A stretch of 64,000 nt of DNA from Synechococcus sp. LA31 (GTDB lineage Bacteria; Cyanobacteriota; Cyanobacteriia; PCC-6307; Cyanobiaceae): NCBI RefSeq assembly GCF_018502385.1, contig NZ_CP075523.1, positions 2,542,001 through 2,606,000 of the forward strand. Reading direction: 5' to 3'. The position numbers and the translations under genes are program-made. The notes beneath the pieces are model-generated. The model searched no databases and was not told the origin of the DNA. It was given only the letters and a program-made list of their open reading frames with translations. Shown one piece after another: positions 32,654 to 40,207 of the stretch. Position 1 is the stretch's first letter; each line of letters starts with the position of its first letter.

Positions 32654-33618
32654 ATGCCCAACTTGCTGTGTTGCCTGAGCATCTGCAGCGCCAGTTGTCT
32701 GCTCCCAGGGGATGCCGCGGGCGCTATGCCCCATCCCCAACGGGGCGGTTGCACCTCGGCAACCTGCGCACCGCCCTGGTGTCATGGCTGATCACGCGCC
32801 TGCAGGGTGGAGAGTGGCTCCTGCGCATCGATGATCTCGATACCCCGCGCAACCGACCCGGGGCTGAGGCCTCCATCCTGCGTGATCTCACCTGGCTGGG
32901 GCTGGGCTGGGATGGTCCGCTCATTCGCCAGAGTGAGCGGCGGGGGCTTTATTCCTCCGTGCTCTCCAGCTTGCGCCGCACTGGGCAGCTCTACCCCTGC
33001 CGCTGCAGCCGCCGCATGCTGGCGGATATTTCGGCCCCGCATGGCATCACGCCCGTGTATCCGGGCTGGTGCCGTTACGGCGGCGCTGATTGGGGGCTTC
33101 GGGATGGGCGACTACCCAGCTGGCGTTTGCAGCTCAATCCAGGCTCGCTCTGCTGGCCGGAGCCGCTTGCCACGGCCACGGGTGGGCAGTGCTGCCTCGA
33201 TGCCCAATCGCAGGTGGGTGATGTTGTGCTGCGCAGAGCCGATGGCTTCATCGCCTACCACCTAGCCACGGCCGTTGATGAACTAGCCCTAGGCATCAGT
33301 GATGTTGTGCGTGGCGATGATCTTGTCCAGGCCACAGCGCCGCAGCTGGCTGTGATGCAGGCCTTGGAAGGGCAGTCACCCCGTTACTGGCATTTGCCCC
33401 TTTGGCGCGACGGAAACGGGCAGCGACTCTCCAAGCGCGATGGGGGGCTTGATCTCGATGGCCTGCGTGCTCAAGGGTTGGATGCGGCGGCCGTGGTGGG
33501 GCGTATGGCCGCCACTCTGACGCTCGTGAATCCCGGCAGCCGCCTCAGCAGCGCGGAACTGCTGCAGGCGCTCAGCCTCGATCAGTTGCTGGCTGCGCTT
33601 GCCGGCTGCTCGCCCTGA
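32635..33618 (+). CDS. gluQ: Glutamyl-Q tRNA(Asp) synthetase
   Basis: Truncated glutamyl-tRNA-synthetase paralogue that attaches glutamate to queuosine in tRNA-Asp. The 327-residue protein has the class I catalytic core GRYAPSPTGRLHLGNLRTAL (HIGH-type motif HLGN), RIDDLDTPR and RLSKRDGG (KMSKS-type). It carries the GluQ zinc-site pattern CRCSRRML...YPGWCR and lacks the anticodon-binding domain of GltX. Starts at ATG 32635 or 32650 lie within a 12-bp inverted repeat; the second would give a 322-residue protein. It is separated from HU by a terminator. Confidence 0.93.
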   Translation: MLNGPMHAQLAVLPEHLQRQLSAPRGCRGRYAPSPTGRLHLGNLRTALVSWLITRLQGGEWLLRIDDLDTPRNRPGAEASILRDLTWLGLGWDGPLIRQSERRGLYSSVLSSLRRTGQLYPCRCSRRMLADISAPHGITPVYPGWCRYGGADWGLRDGRLPSWRLQLNPGSLCWPEPLATATGGQCCLDAQSQVGDVVLRRADGFIAYHLATAVDELALGISDVVRGDDLVQATAPQLAVMQALEGQSPRYWHLPLWRDGNGQRLSKRDGGLDLDGLRAQGLDAAAVVGRMAATLTLVNPGSRLSSAELLQALSLDQLLAALAGCSP

Positions 33619-33637
33619 AGCCTTAAGGAAGGCTTTG
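33618..33637 (+). terminator. Weak terminator-like hairpin after gluQ
   Basis: AAGCCTT (33618-33624) / AAGGCTT (33629-33635) with loop AAGG, beginning at the last base of the gluQ stop codon. Only three T follow, so termination strength is doubtful. Confidence 0.45.
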
Positions 33638-33689
33638 GGATCAAACGGGTGAAAACTCCCCAGAGTGATCCCACTGATCGCAACCCACC

Positions 33690-33944
33690 ATGAACAGCCC
33701 TCAGCGAGGAGCGCAGCCGCCAAGGGGCGAATCCTGTCCCTGCTGCGGAGGGAGCGGAGTGCTGCGCACCGAATCGGCTGGTTACCGCACCTGCTTGTCG
33801 TGTCTTGGGCAGGGGCAGCCCCCAGTGTTTGAGAGGGTGTTTGGCGTATCGGATCCTGCCCTGTCGCCGGAGCTAGACCTCTGTCAGCGCCTGCCCAAAG
33901 GGCTCCGCAGCGACATCAGCGCTTCGACTTCTGGCGCCAGATGA
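33690..33944 (+). CDS. Small protein with DnaJ-like CXXCXGXG cysteine motifs
   Basis: 84-residue protein. CPCCGGSG near residue 16 and CLSCLGQGQ near residue 35 form a pair of CXXCXGXG-type motifs as in the DnaJ zinc-binding region, so it probably binds one zinc ion. No J-domain or other motif is present. The C-terminal 30 residues (FGVSDPALSPELDLCQRLP) look like a short helical tail. Proteins of this type in cyanobacteria have been linked to thylakoid assembly factors, but I cannot identify this one. The last 29 bases overlap a possible 36-residue ORF on the minus strand. Confidence 0.65.
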   Translation: MNSPQRGAQPPRGESCPCCGGSGVLRTESAGYRTCLSCLGQGQPPVFERVFGVSDPALSPELDLCQRLPKGLRSDISASTSGAR

Positions 33945-34026
33945 AAAAGGCGGCGGTGGCTACGACCACCAACAAGGGGGCCGCGGTCAGCAGCAGCAGT
34001 GCAACGGCGGTCCAATCGGTGTACAT
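33916..34026 (-). CDS. 36-residue single-span membrane peptide
   Basis: ATG 34026 to TGA 33916 encodes a peptide with a short polar start (MYTDWTA), one hydrophobic helix of about 24 residues (rich in Leu, Val and Ala) and a basic end (WRQKSKR). The size and layout resemble the small single-span subunits of cyanobacterial photosystems and cytochrome b6f, but I cannot match it to PsbY, PsbX, PsbM, Psb30 or Pet subunits from memory. No clear ribosome binding site. Its 3' end overlaps the convergent zinc-motif gene by 29 bases. It may be real; the composition is unlike random reverse-strand sequence. Confidence 0.5.
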   Translation of the reverse strand: MYTDWTAVALLLLTAAPLLVVVATAAFFIWRQKSKR

Positions 34027-34072
34027 CGCTGTCAGGCTGAGAAGCGCCAGCCATCATCTCAGGTGCAGCCGC

Positions 34073-34327
34073 ATGCCCACCATGCTCCGCGTCCTGTTGT
34101 CGCTCACGGTGCTCCTTGCGGCCTGGCCTGGCTATGCCGGGGTGGAATTCACGGATTGTCAGCCGGCCCCCGGTGGTGGCGTCACGTGCAACACAGAGCC
34201 CACCGGCAACACGTTGATGGACGATGAGGACGCCCGCTACGGCCTGTTCAACGAGGCCAGCCCAGGCTGGTCCGAGTACGACCCCTACGAGGGCTACGAC
34301 GACATGTTTGGCGGCAACTGGACCTGA
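34073..34327 (+). CDS. Small exported protein of unknown function
   Basis: 84 residues from ATG 34073 (or 81 from ATG 34082). An N-terminal signal sequence (MLRVLLSLTVLLAAWPGYAG, probable cleavage after YAG) precedes an acidic mature part with two cysteines (TDCQPAPGG, VTCNTEP) and a Tyr/Asp/Glu/Gly-rich end (SEYDPYEGYDDMFGG). The longer frame from 33941 adds a Ser/Ala-rich leader over the opposite-strand peptide and is not preferred. Its stop is one base from that of the convergent feoB. No family recognised. Confidence 0.68.
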   Translation: MPTMLRVLLSLTVLLAAWPGYAGVEFTDCQPAPGGGVTCNTEPTGNTLMDDEDARYGLFNEASPGWSEYDPYEGYDDMFGGNWT

Positions 34328-34328
34328 T

Positions 34329-36128
34329 TCAGCTCAGGCGGGTGACCGCCTGGAAGAACACCAGGCACACCAGCCAGGCCAGCAAGAGCGACCATCCCAC
34401 GCTGAGCAAGGTGAAGCTCAGCCGTTTGGATTCGCTTCGGATCACCGCCACCGTGGAGAGGCAGGGGGTGTACAGCAGGGTGAACAGCATGAAGCTCAAC
34501 GCCTGAGGCCAGCTCACATCAGCGGCGATGGCCAGACCCAGCGCCCCAGGATCACCTTGCCCATAAATCACGGCCAGCCCCCCCAGCACAATCTCTTTGG
34601 CGATGAAGCCAAACAGCAGGGCTACCGCCAGCTTGGGGTTGATGCCGATTGGCGCCAGCACTGGCTGGGTGAAGCTGCCAAGCCGGCCGGCCAGGCTTGC
34701 GTTCGATGCGGGATCGACGCCCACCGGCAGATTGTTGAGTAGCCACACCGCCACCACGCCCAGGACGATGAAGCGGCGTGACCACAGCCAGAAGTGCTTC
34801 ACTTCGCTCCAGGCGCGGCTGGCCATCTGGCCGGCTGTGGGTAAGCGGTAGGGAGGAAGTTCCAGAACAAGCGGTTCGTTATTTGGGAACCGGCCGCGAA
34901 AGAGCAGGGCTGTGAGCAGCGCTGCCGCGAAGCTGATCAAATACAGCCCAAAGATCACCAGGCCGCCAAGGCGGGGCGGGAAGAAAACCGCCGACATGAA
35001 GAGGAAAACGTTGAGGCGCGCCGAGCAAAGCGAGAAGGGAATCACCAGCATCGAGAGCAGCCGCAGGCCCCGATCGCGCATCACCCGCGTGCCGAGGATG
35101 GCCGGCACGTTGCAGCCGAAGCCCATCAGCGAGAGCACGAAGCTGCGGCCATCGAGGCCGAGCCGCTCCATGAAGGCGTCCATGAGATAGGCCGCTCGCG
35201 AGAGGTAGCCGCTGTCTTCGACCACGCCCATGGCCAGAAAAAAGAGCGCGATCACCGGCAGGAAGGCCATCACCGTGCCCAGGCCCTGATACAGCCCTTC
35301 CAGCAGGAATCCCTGCACCAGGGTGGGCAGGGGCGCCAGTAGGGGCTTGAGCACCAGTTGCCCGAACTGATCGAGCAGAGCTGCCAGGCCTTCCTGCGCG
35401 GGCACTCCAACGGCATAGATGACCTGGAACATCAAGGCCATGGCCAGGAAGAACAGCGGCAGCCCCAGCACTGGGTGAAGCAGCACGGCGTCAAGGCGTC
35501 GGCTGCGGCTGTCGCGCCATCGTCCCGGCAGGGTGACGCAGCGCTCAACCAGCTGAGCCATGGCGCCATCAAGCGCGGCGTCGGCGGCGGCCAGACGTTC
35601 CTCCAGCTGTTCAGGCACGGCGGCTTCCCTCCCATGCCCCGCCTCCAACTGCGTCAGCAGGGTGTGTTGCAGGGCGTCGAGGCCTTGTCGATATTTCGCG
35701 CTCAGGGTCAGCACCGGTTGTGCGAGTGCCTCGCCCAGCAGTGGGGCGTTGATATGGACCCCGAAGCGGGCCGCTTCGTCCGCCATGTTGAGGGCCAGCA
35801 CCGCGGGCAAGCCCAGCTGTTGCACCTGCAACGCCAGCCTCAGCTGCCGGTCGAGTTGGCTGGCGTTGAGCACCACCAACACCAAATCCACGGGGGTGCG
35901 CTCGAGGAAGCGGCGCACTACCGCCTCGTCGTCACTGTGGCCGCGTAGGTCGTAGATGCCTGGTAAATCGACCAGCTGGAGGGTGCGCCCCGCCAGCTGC
36001 AGATCGGCTTGCATCAGATCAACTGTGAGGCCGGGCCAGTTGCCGATCTGTGCGTGGTGGCCGGTGAGCCGGTTGAACAGGGTCGACTTGCCCGTGTTGG
36101 GCATGCCGAGTACGGCAATGGTGCTCAT
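34329..36128 (-). CDS. feoB: Ferrous iron transporter FeoB
   Basis: Inner-membrane Fe(II) transporter with an N-terminal G-protein domain. The 599-residue protein has G1 GMPNTGKSTLFN, switch region IGNWPGLTVD, G3 DLPGIYDL, G4 NMADEA, a guanine-dissociation-inhibitor-like helical part to about 220, then the membrane part with the two Gate motifs. Characteristic cysteines occur in LMGFGCNVPAILGTR and LYTPCLSTVAVIRSE. It is at the short end of the family, which is usual in cyanobacteria. The start ATG 36128 overlaps the feoA stop by four bases (ATGA). Confidence 0.96.
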   Translation of the reverse strand: MSTIAVLGMPNTGKSTLFNRLTGHHAQIGNWPGLTVDLMQADLQLAGRTLQLVDLPGIYDLRGHSDDEAVVRRFLERTPVDLVLVVLNASQLDRQLRLALQVQQLGLPAVLALNMADEAARFGVHINAPLLGEALAQPVLTLSAKYRQGLDALQHTLLTQLEAGHGREAAVPEQLEERLAAADAALDGAMAQLVERCVTLPGRWRDSRSRRLDAVLLHPVLGLPLFFLAMALMFQVIYAVGVPAQEGLAALLDQFGQLVLKPLLAPLPTLVQGFLLEGLYQGLGTVMAFLPVIALFFLAMGVVEDSGYLSRAAYLMDAFMERLGLDGRSFVLSLMGFGCNVPAILGTRVMRDRGLRLLSMLVIPFSLCSARLNVFLFMSAVFFPPRLGGLVIFGLYLISFAAALLTALLFRGRFPNNEPLVLELPPYRLPTAGQMASRAWSEVKHFWLWSRRFIVLGVVAVWLLNNLPVGVDPASNASLAGRLGSFTQPVLAPIGINPKLAVALLFGFIAKEIVLGGLAVIYGQGDPGALGLAIAADVSWPQALSFMLFTLLYTPCLSTVAVIRSESKRLSFTLLSVGWSLLLAWLVCLVFFQAVTRLS

Positions 36129-36358
36129 GCGGCCAGGCTCACCCGAGCGGCTTCGCGGCGGCGCAGCATCAGTTCGGTCATGCCCACGCGGACGTGCAAC
36201 GGGCCCGACCACCAGCCCCGCCGGAGCACCTGCACCGCTTGCCCTGGCCGTAAGCCAAGCGCTTCGAGTCGCTGCCTCAATCCCGCATCCGCTGCGAGCG
36301 ACTCCACCGTGGCGGTTGCGCCTGTGGGCAGATCCACCAGCCAGGCCGATGCAGCCAT
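36125..36358 (-). CDS. feoA: FeoA-domain protein
   Basis: 77-residue SH3-like partner of FeoB, required for Fe(II) uptake. It contains the FeoA pattern LPTGATATVESLAADAGLRQ, LEALGLRPGQAVQVLRRG and the C-terminal HVRVGMTELMLRRREAARV. First gene of feoAB. A 19-bp palindromic Fur-box candidate lies 11 bases upstream of its ATG, which suggests iron repression. Confidence 0.94.
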   Translation of the reverse strand: MAASAWLVDLPTGATATVESLAADAGLRQRLEALGLRPGQAVQVLRRGWWSGPLHVRVGMTELMLRRREAARVSLAA

Positions 36359-36369
36359 GGCACCTCGCT

Positions 36370-36388
36370 ATTGCGAATGAGTTGCAAT
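36370..36388. promoter_or_regulatory. Candidate Fur operator upstream of feoAB
   Basis: The 19-bp sequence ATTGCGAATGAGTTGCAAT is an imperfect palindrome (7 of 9 pairs, arms ATTGC/GCAAT) of the length and spacing expected of a Fur box. It is placed where a repressor would block the feoAB promoter. The base sequence is only partly like the classic GATAATGATAATCATTATC, so binding is inferred. Confidence 0.5.
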
Positions 36389-36532
36389 ATCCTATGTGTG
36401 AAGAGGGCGGCCGACTTGCCGGAATTGACTACCGTGTGACAACCATGCTTTCTGTGTGAGCCGGTGCTCCATTTCTGGTAGCCTCACCTCGATCCGGCCC
36501 ACCCCCACGACTGCACCCAGCCAGAGCGCTAC

Positions 36533-36724
36533 GTGATTCAGGTGCAGGCCAGTGGGGCCTTCCTTGCGATTGCGGCGGATGGCCAGGCGCTGGTGGAGGT
36601 GGCAGAGCCGGAGCTGGCTCATCTGTTTCACGCCCATGAAGCGGCCCTGCGCGCCGCCAAGGAGCTCAACGCCGAGGGACGTGGCCCTGTGGATGTGATG
36701 AAGGTGGAGCTGGATGTGAGTTGA
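36533..36724 (+). CDS. Small protein of unknown function upstream of hemB
   Basis: 63-residue protein from GTG 36533. The first half forms strands (IQVQASGAFLAIAADGQALVEV), the second a helix (LFHAHEAALRAAKELNAEG) ending VDVMKVELDVS. Soluble; no cysteine or membrane segment. Not recognised. It precedes hemB by 52 bases on the same strand, and the 144 bases between it and the Fur-box candidate hold no other gene. Confidence 0.6.
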   Translation: MIQVQASGAFLAIAADGQALVEVAEPELAHLFHAHEAALRAAKELNAEGRGPVDVMKVELDVS

Positions 36725-36776
36725 TCGCCAGGCTCCGTAGGATCCGCCCCTGCTTGCCGACCCTGCGTCTGCCCTG

Positions 36777-37778
36777 ATGGAGCTCACCTACCGCCCCCGT
36801 CGTCTCCGCCGTTCGCCTGCTTTGCGGGCGATGGTGCGTGAGACCTCCCTTAGCGCGGCCGACTTCATCTACCCGCTGTTCGTGCACGAGGGGGCTAGCA
36901 ACGAGCCCATCGGCGCCATGCCCGGTTGCCAGCGCTGGAGCCTCGAGGGGCTGGTGCAGGAAGTAGGCCGCGCCTGGGATCTGGGCATCCGCTGCGTGGT
37001 GCTGTTCCCGAAGGTGGCGGACGGACTGAAAACCGAAGACGGCGCCGAGTGCTTCAACGAGGGCGGTTTGATCCCCCGGGCGATCCGCCGTCTCAAGGAA
37101 GTGCATCCCGGCATGGCGATCATGACCGACGTGGCCCTTGATCCCTATTCCTGCGACGGCCACGACGGCATCGTGAGCGGTGAGGGCGTGGTTCTCAACG
37201 ATGAAACGGTGGCGATCCTCTGCAAGCAGGCCGTGGCTCAAGCCCGCGCCGGTGCGGATCTGATCGGCCCCAGCGACATGATGGATGGCCGCGTCGGCGC
37301 CATCCGCGAAGCCCTCGATGAGGAGGGCTTCGAGCACGTTGGGATCATCAGCTATACGGCCAAATACGCCTCTGCTTATTACGGGCCCTTCCGTGAAGCC
37401 CTGGATTCAGCGCCTCGTGCCACGGCTAGCAAGCCGATCCCCAAAGACAAATCCACCTATCAGATGGATCCGGCTAACGCCCGCGAAGCCATCACCGAGG
37501 CCCAGCTCGATGAGCAAGAAGGCGCCGACATCATGATGGTGAAGCCTGGACTGGCTTACCTCGACATCATTCACCGCTTGCGCGAGGAGAGCGAGCTGCC
37601 GATCGCGGCTTATAACGTGAGCGGCGAATACGCGATGGTGAAAGCAGCCGCTGAAAAAGGCTGGATCGATGAGCGTGCCGTGGTGCTGGAAACCCTGCTC
37701 TGCTTCAAGCGCGCCGGCGCCGATCTGATCCTCACGTATCACGCCTGCGATGCGGCCGAATGGTTGCGTCAGGGTTGA
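36777..37778 (+). CDS. hemB: Delta-aminolevulinic acid dehydratase (porphobilinogen synthase)
   Basis: Condenses two 5-aminolevulinates to porphobilinogen for haem, chlorophyll and cobalamin. The 333-residue protein has the two Schiff-base lysines in IISYTAKYAS and IMMVKPGLAY, the Mg/Zn region DVALDPYSCDGHDGIV, and QMDPANAREAITEA. The region where zinc enzymes have three cysteines shows Asp/Ala residues with one Cys, so it is the magnesium type usual in phototrophs. Normal length. The initiating ATG at 36777 gives MELTYRPRRLRRSP. Confidence 0.97.
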   Translation: MELTYRPRRLRRSPALRAMVRETSLSAADFIYPLFVHEGASNEPIGAMPGCQRWSLEGLVQEVGRAWDLGIRCVVLFPKVADGLKTEDGAECFNEGGLIPRAIRRLKEVHPGMAIMTDVALDPYSCDGHDGIVSGEGVVLNDETVAILCKQAVAQARAGADLIGPSDMMDGRVGAIREALDEEGFEHVGIISYTAKYASAYYGPFREALDSAPRATASKPIPKDKSTYQMDPANAREAITEAQLDEQEGADIMMVKPGLAYLDIIHRLREESELPIAAYNVSGEYAMVKAAAEKGWIDERAVVLETLLCFKRAGADLILTYHACDAAEWLRQG

Positions 37779-37859
37779 GCTGAGTTCTGCGGCAGCACGG
37801 TTGGCGTGGAGCCCTGGGAGTGCGATCCTCCTGGGGCACCGGCAGCCGTGTGAGGTTCG

Positions 37860-38105
37860 ATGGCCCGTTATCTGCTGCTGTGGGTGCACGGCCCCTGGGT
37901 GGCGGCGACTCTGATGGCGCTCTTGGCCCTGCGCCTGCTGTTGGCCGAGGATTTCAGCTTGCATGGCCATGGCTGGGGCCTGCTCGGCAGCGCCGCGATC
38001 TGTTTTTCGATCGGCTGCGTTTGCAAAGTGTCGTGGGTGCTGGCGCAGCTCAACCGCCGCCGCACAGCGGCTGAGCAACAGCTTGAGCACCTGGTGCTGC
38101 ACTGA
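37860..38105 (+). CDS. Small two-span membrane protein, copy 1 of a tandem pair
   Basis: 81-residue protein with hydrophobic helices at about 4-27 and 39-60 and a charged C-terminal tail (NRRRTAAEQQLEH). The second helix contains WGLLGSAAICFSIGCVCKVSW, nearly the same as in the following gene, so the two are paralogues. Cysteine-rich second helix (three Cys). No family recognised. Start ATG 37860. It lies 81 bases after hemB and 11 bases before copy 2. Confidence 0.7.
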   Translation: MARYLLLWVHGPWVAATLMALLALRLLLAEDFSLHGHGWGLLGSAAICFSIGCVCKVSWVLAQLNRRRTAAEQQLEHLVLH

Positions 38106-38116
38106 GCGCTGCTGAG

Positions 38117-38359
38117 ATGAGTCGCTCCTCGGTGCTGTTGATCATCGGCATTCCCTGGGCCACGGCGGTGGCGGTGGTGCTGATGGTCACCAAGATCCAT
38201 GCCAACAGCGGCCGGGTTCACTGGGGCCTGCTGGGCAGCGCCTGCATCTGCTTTTCGATTGGCTGCCTGGCGCGCACCAGCGTGGGGCTCCACGATCTGG
38301 CCCAGGCGGCCCGGCGGGAGGCTGCCCCGCCGGTGACTGAGCAAGGCCCCGCAAAGTGA
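38117..38359 (+). CDS. Small two-span membrane protein, copy 2 of a tandem pair
   Basis: 80-residue paralogue of the preceding gene: helices at about 5-25 and 35-55, with WGLLGSACICFSIGCLARTS in the second, then a polar tail. Its stop overlaps the ATG of the TolC-like gene (TGATG), so translation of the two is coupled. This ties the pair to an outer-membrane channel. Function unknown. Confidence 0.72.
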   Translation: MSRSSVLLIIGIPWATAVAVVLMVTKIHANSGRVHWGLLGSACICFSIGCLARTSVGLHDLAQAARREAAPPVTEQGPAK

Positions 38360-40050
38360 TGGTGCGCGTCCGCTGGGCTGGGCTGCTCTGGGCCGCTCTG
38401 ATGCCGATGGGGCCTCTGGTGGATCCAGCCAGGGCGTCACCTCCCACGGCCTCAAGCGGCCTGCCACCGTCGCCGGGTTTGCTGCGTTCGCTGGCCGCCT
38501 TTGAGCGCGATCTCCAGGCGTTGGATGGGGCGCTCAGTCCTGGTGCCGTTGCGCCTGAGCGTGCCTTCGATTTGGCGGATCCAGCCCTGCGCGCTCCCGA
38601 CCCGGCTGCCTTGCCCCTCTCGGCCTCAGCTGTCGATCAGGTTCAAGAACGGGTGCTCTCCTTGGCGCAGGCCCTGGAGGTGGCGGTGGCTAACAATCCA
38701 GAGCTGGCTGAGCGGCGCGCCCAGATCGCCCAGATGCGTGGCCTCAAACGCTCGGTGCTAGGGCGCTTCTGGCCGCGGCTCGGGCTCAACCTGGGTGGCG
38801 CGTTCTCCCAGCGCAGCGACACCAACCTGGTGCTGCAGGACAACGCGGGTCTGTATCCCCCCACGTCGCCGTTTCTGGTGGAGCCGGACGGCTGGAGCCG
38901 CATCCAGACCAACCGCGGCAGCGGCTGGGGCAGCCTCGATATGGATTGGGAGCTGATCAGCTTCGAGCGGGGGGCCGCCCTGGCTGAACAGGATCAGCGC
39001 CTCTCGGCAGCCCTGCGCCAGTACGGCGATGCCCTGCGGGAGTTGCAACTGAAGGTGAGCGAGGCGTACTACGGCCTGCAGCTCGCTGAGCAGTTGCTCC
39101 GCATCCGTGAGGCGGTGGTGCGCAATGACAGCCTGGTGCGCGACCAGGTGGCGGCGCTCAAAGGTGCTGGCCTGGTGCCGAGGCTGGATCTGTTGCGGGC
39201 GGAGGCGGCGCTGCAGCAAAGCCGCTTCCGCCAGGAGCAGGCCGAGGCCATGCGCCTCAGCCGCCGCCAGGCCCTCACCAATTTGCTCAACGTGGCCTTT
39301 GGCACGCTGCTGCTGGCTGAAACGCAGGTGGAGCTGCAGCCGGCCTGGCCCTTGCCGCTGGATGCAACGGTGCTGGCCGGCCTGCGCGACAACCCTTCGC
39401 TGGAGCAGCTCGCGGCGGAGCGCAATGCGCTGATGCGTCAGGCCGATCGCCGCCAGGCACAGTTGCTGCCGAGTTTGAACCTGTTTGCCGCCGGAGGCGG
39501 TGGCACGGATGTGATCACCAAGCCGGTGATTGACCTCGAGGGCTGTTGCTCCGCGACGAACATCCCCCAGCTCTCCGGTCAGAGCGCCGATTGGGTGGCC
39601 GGCCTGCGTTTGCACTGGCGTTTGTTTGATGCCGGGGTGTCGAGCGGAGCCGCCCAGGCGAGTCGCGCCGCCGCCGAGGCGGTGCTGCAGCGGCTGGCCC
39701 GCCAACGCAACCAGATCCGCCAGGAGCTCGAAACTGCCTTCTACGACTACCGCGCGTCGCTCAGCCAGCTGGCCGCCGCGGAGGCCTCTTACCGCGCCTC
39801 CCGGGAAGCCTTCCGTGATGCCCGCGCCCGCTACCAGCTGGGCCTGGCTGATTACACCGACGTGAGTGAAACGATCACCCTGCTCACCCGATCGATGGAG
39901 GGCATCGCCGAATCCACCACCCTCGCCAACCTCAGCTACGCCCGCATGCTGCGGCAACTGCAGCCGGTGCCCGATCAGCCGCAGCAGGATCTCACCCTGC
40001 CGATCACGCTGCCGGCGGCTCTGGTGCAGCAGCTGCAGCCTCAGCCGTAG
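38359..40050 (+). CDS. TolC-family outer-membrane channel protein
   Basis: 563-residue outer-membrane efflux/secretion channel. Signal peptide at residues 1-27 (cleavage near ARAS), an extra N-terminal region to about 95, then two OEP repeats. The first has ALEVAVANNPELAERRAQIAQM, WPRLGLNL and a long helical part (LKVSEAYYGLQLAEQLLRIRE). The second has ADWVAGLRLHWRLFDAG, YDYRASLSQL and ARYQLGLADYTDVSETITLL. This is the TolC pattern of paired helices and strands. It converges on an HlyD-type adaptor unit, which may be its partner. Start ATG 38359 overlaps the upstream gene's stop; a GTG at 38356 is adjacent. Confidence 0.92.
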   Translation: MVRVRWAGLLWAALMPMGPLVDPARASPPTASSGLPPSPGLLRSLAAFERDLQALDGALSPGAVAPERAFDLADPALRAPDPAALPLSASAVDQVQERVLSLAQALEVAVANNPELAERRAQIAQMRGLKRSVLGRFWPRLGLNLGGAFSQRSDTNLVLQDNAGLYPPTSPFLVEPDGWSRIQTNRGSGWGSLDMDWELISFERGAALAEQDQRLSAALRQYGDALRELQLKVSEAYYGLQLAEQLLRIREAVVRNDSLVRDQVAALKGAGLVPRLDLLRAEAALQQSRFRQEQAEAMRLSRRQALTNLLNVAFGTLLLAETQVELQPAWPLPLDATVLAGLRDNPSLEQLAAERNALMRQADRRQAQLLPSLNLFAAGGGGTDVITKPVIDLEGCCSATNIPQLSGQSADWVAGLRLHWRLFDAGVSSGAAQASRAAAEAVLQRLARQRNQIRQELETAFYDYRASLSQLAAAEASYRASREAFRDARARYQLGLADYTDVSETITLLTRSMEGIAESTTLANLSYARMLRQLQPVPDQPQQDLTLPITLPAALVQQLQPQP

Positions 40051-40207
40051 CGCGGCGTTGGATCAGCCGCTGGCGCAGAGCGAGGCTGCGCCAGCCGAGC
40101 AGCACCAGCAGGGCGATGAACCAAAACCACACCTCCGGGGCGTTGCTCTGCAGCAGCACCACCAGAAACAGCACCTCCAAGGCGAGAAAGGGCCATTCCC
40201 GTTTCAT
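40004..40207 (-). CDS. Small two-span membrane protein coupled to an HlyD-type adaptor
   Basis: 67-residue protein from ATG 40207: two hydrophobic helices (about 6-20 and 27-43, with FLALEVLFLVVLLQ and VWFWFIALLVLLGW) and a basic then Ala/Pro-rich tail. The start overlaps the HlyD stop by four bases (ATGA), and the 3' 47 bases overlap the convergent TolC gene. The longer frame from 40327 is inside the HlyD gene and is rejected. Function unknown; operon position suggests a membrane accessory of the adaptor. Confidence 0.68.
   Translation of the reverse strand: MKREWPFLALEVLFLVVLLQSNAPEVWFWFIALLVLLGWRSLALRQRLIQRRATAEAAAAAPEPPAA

Noticed and set aside
38758-39957. 399-codon open frame on the minus strand inside the TolC gene
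   Set aside because: Shadow of the TolC coding sequence; Gln/Arg/His-rich with no domain.
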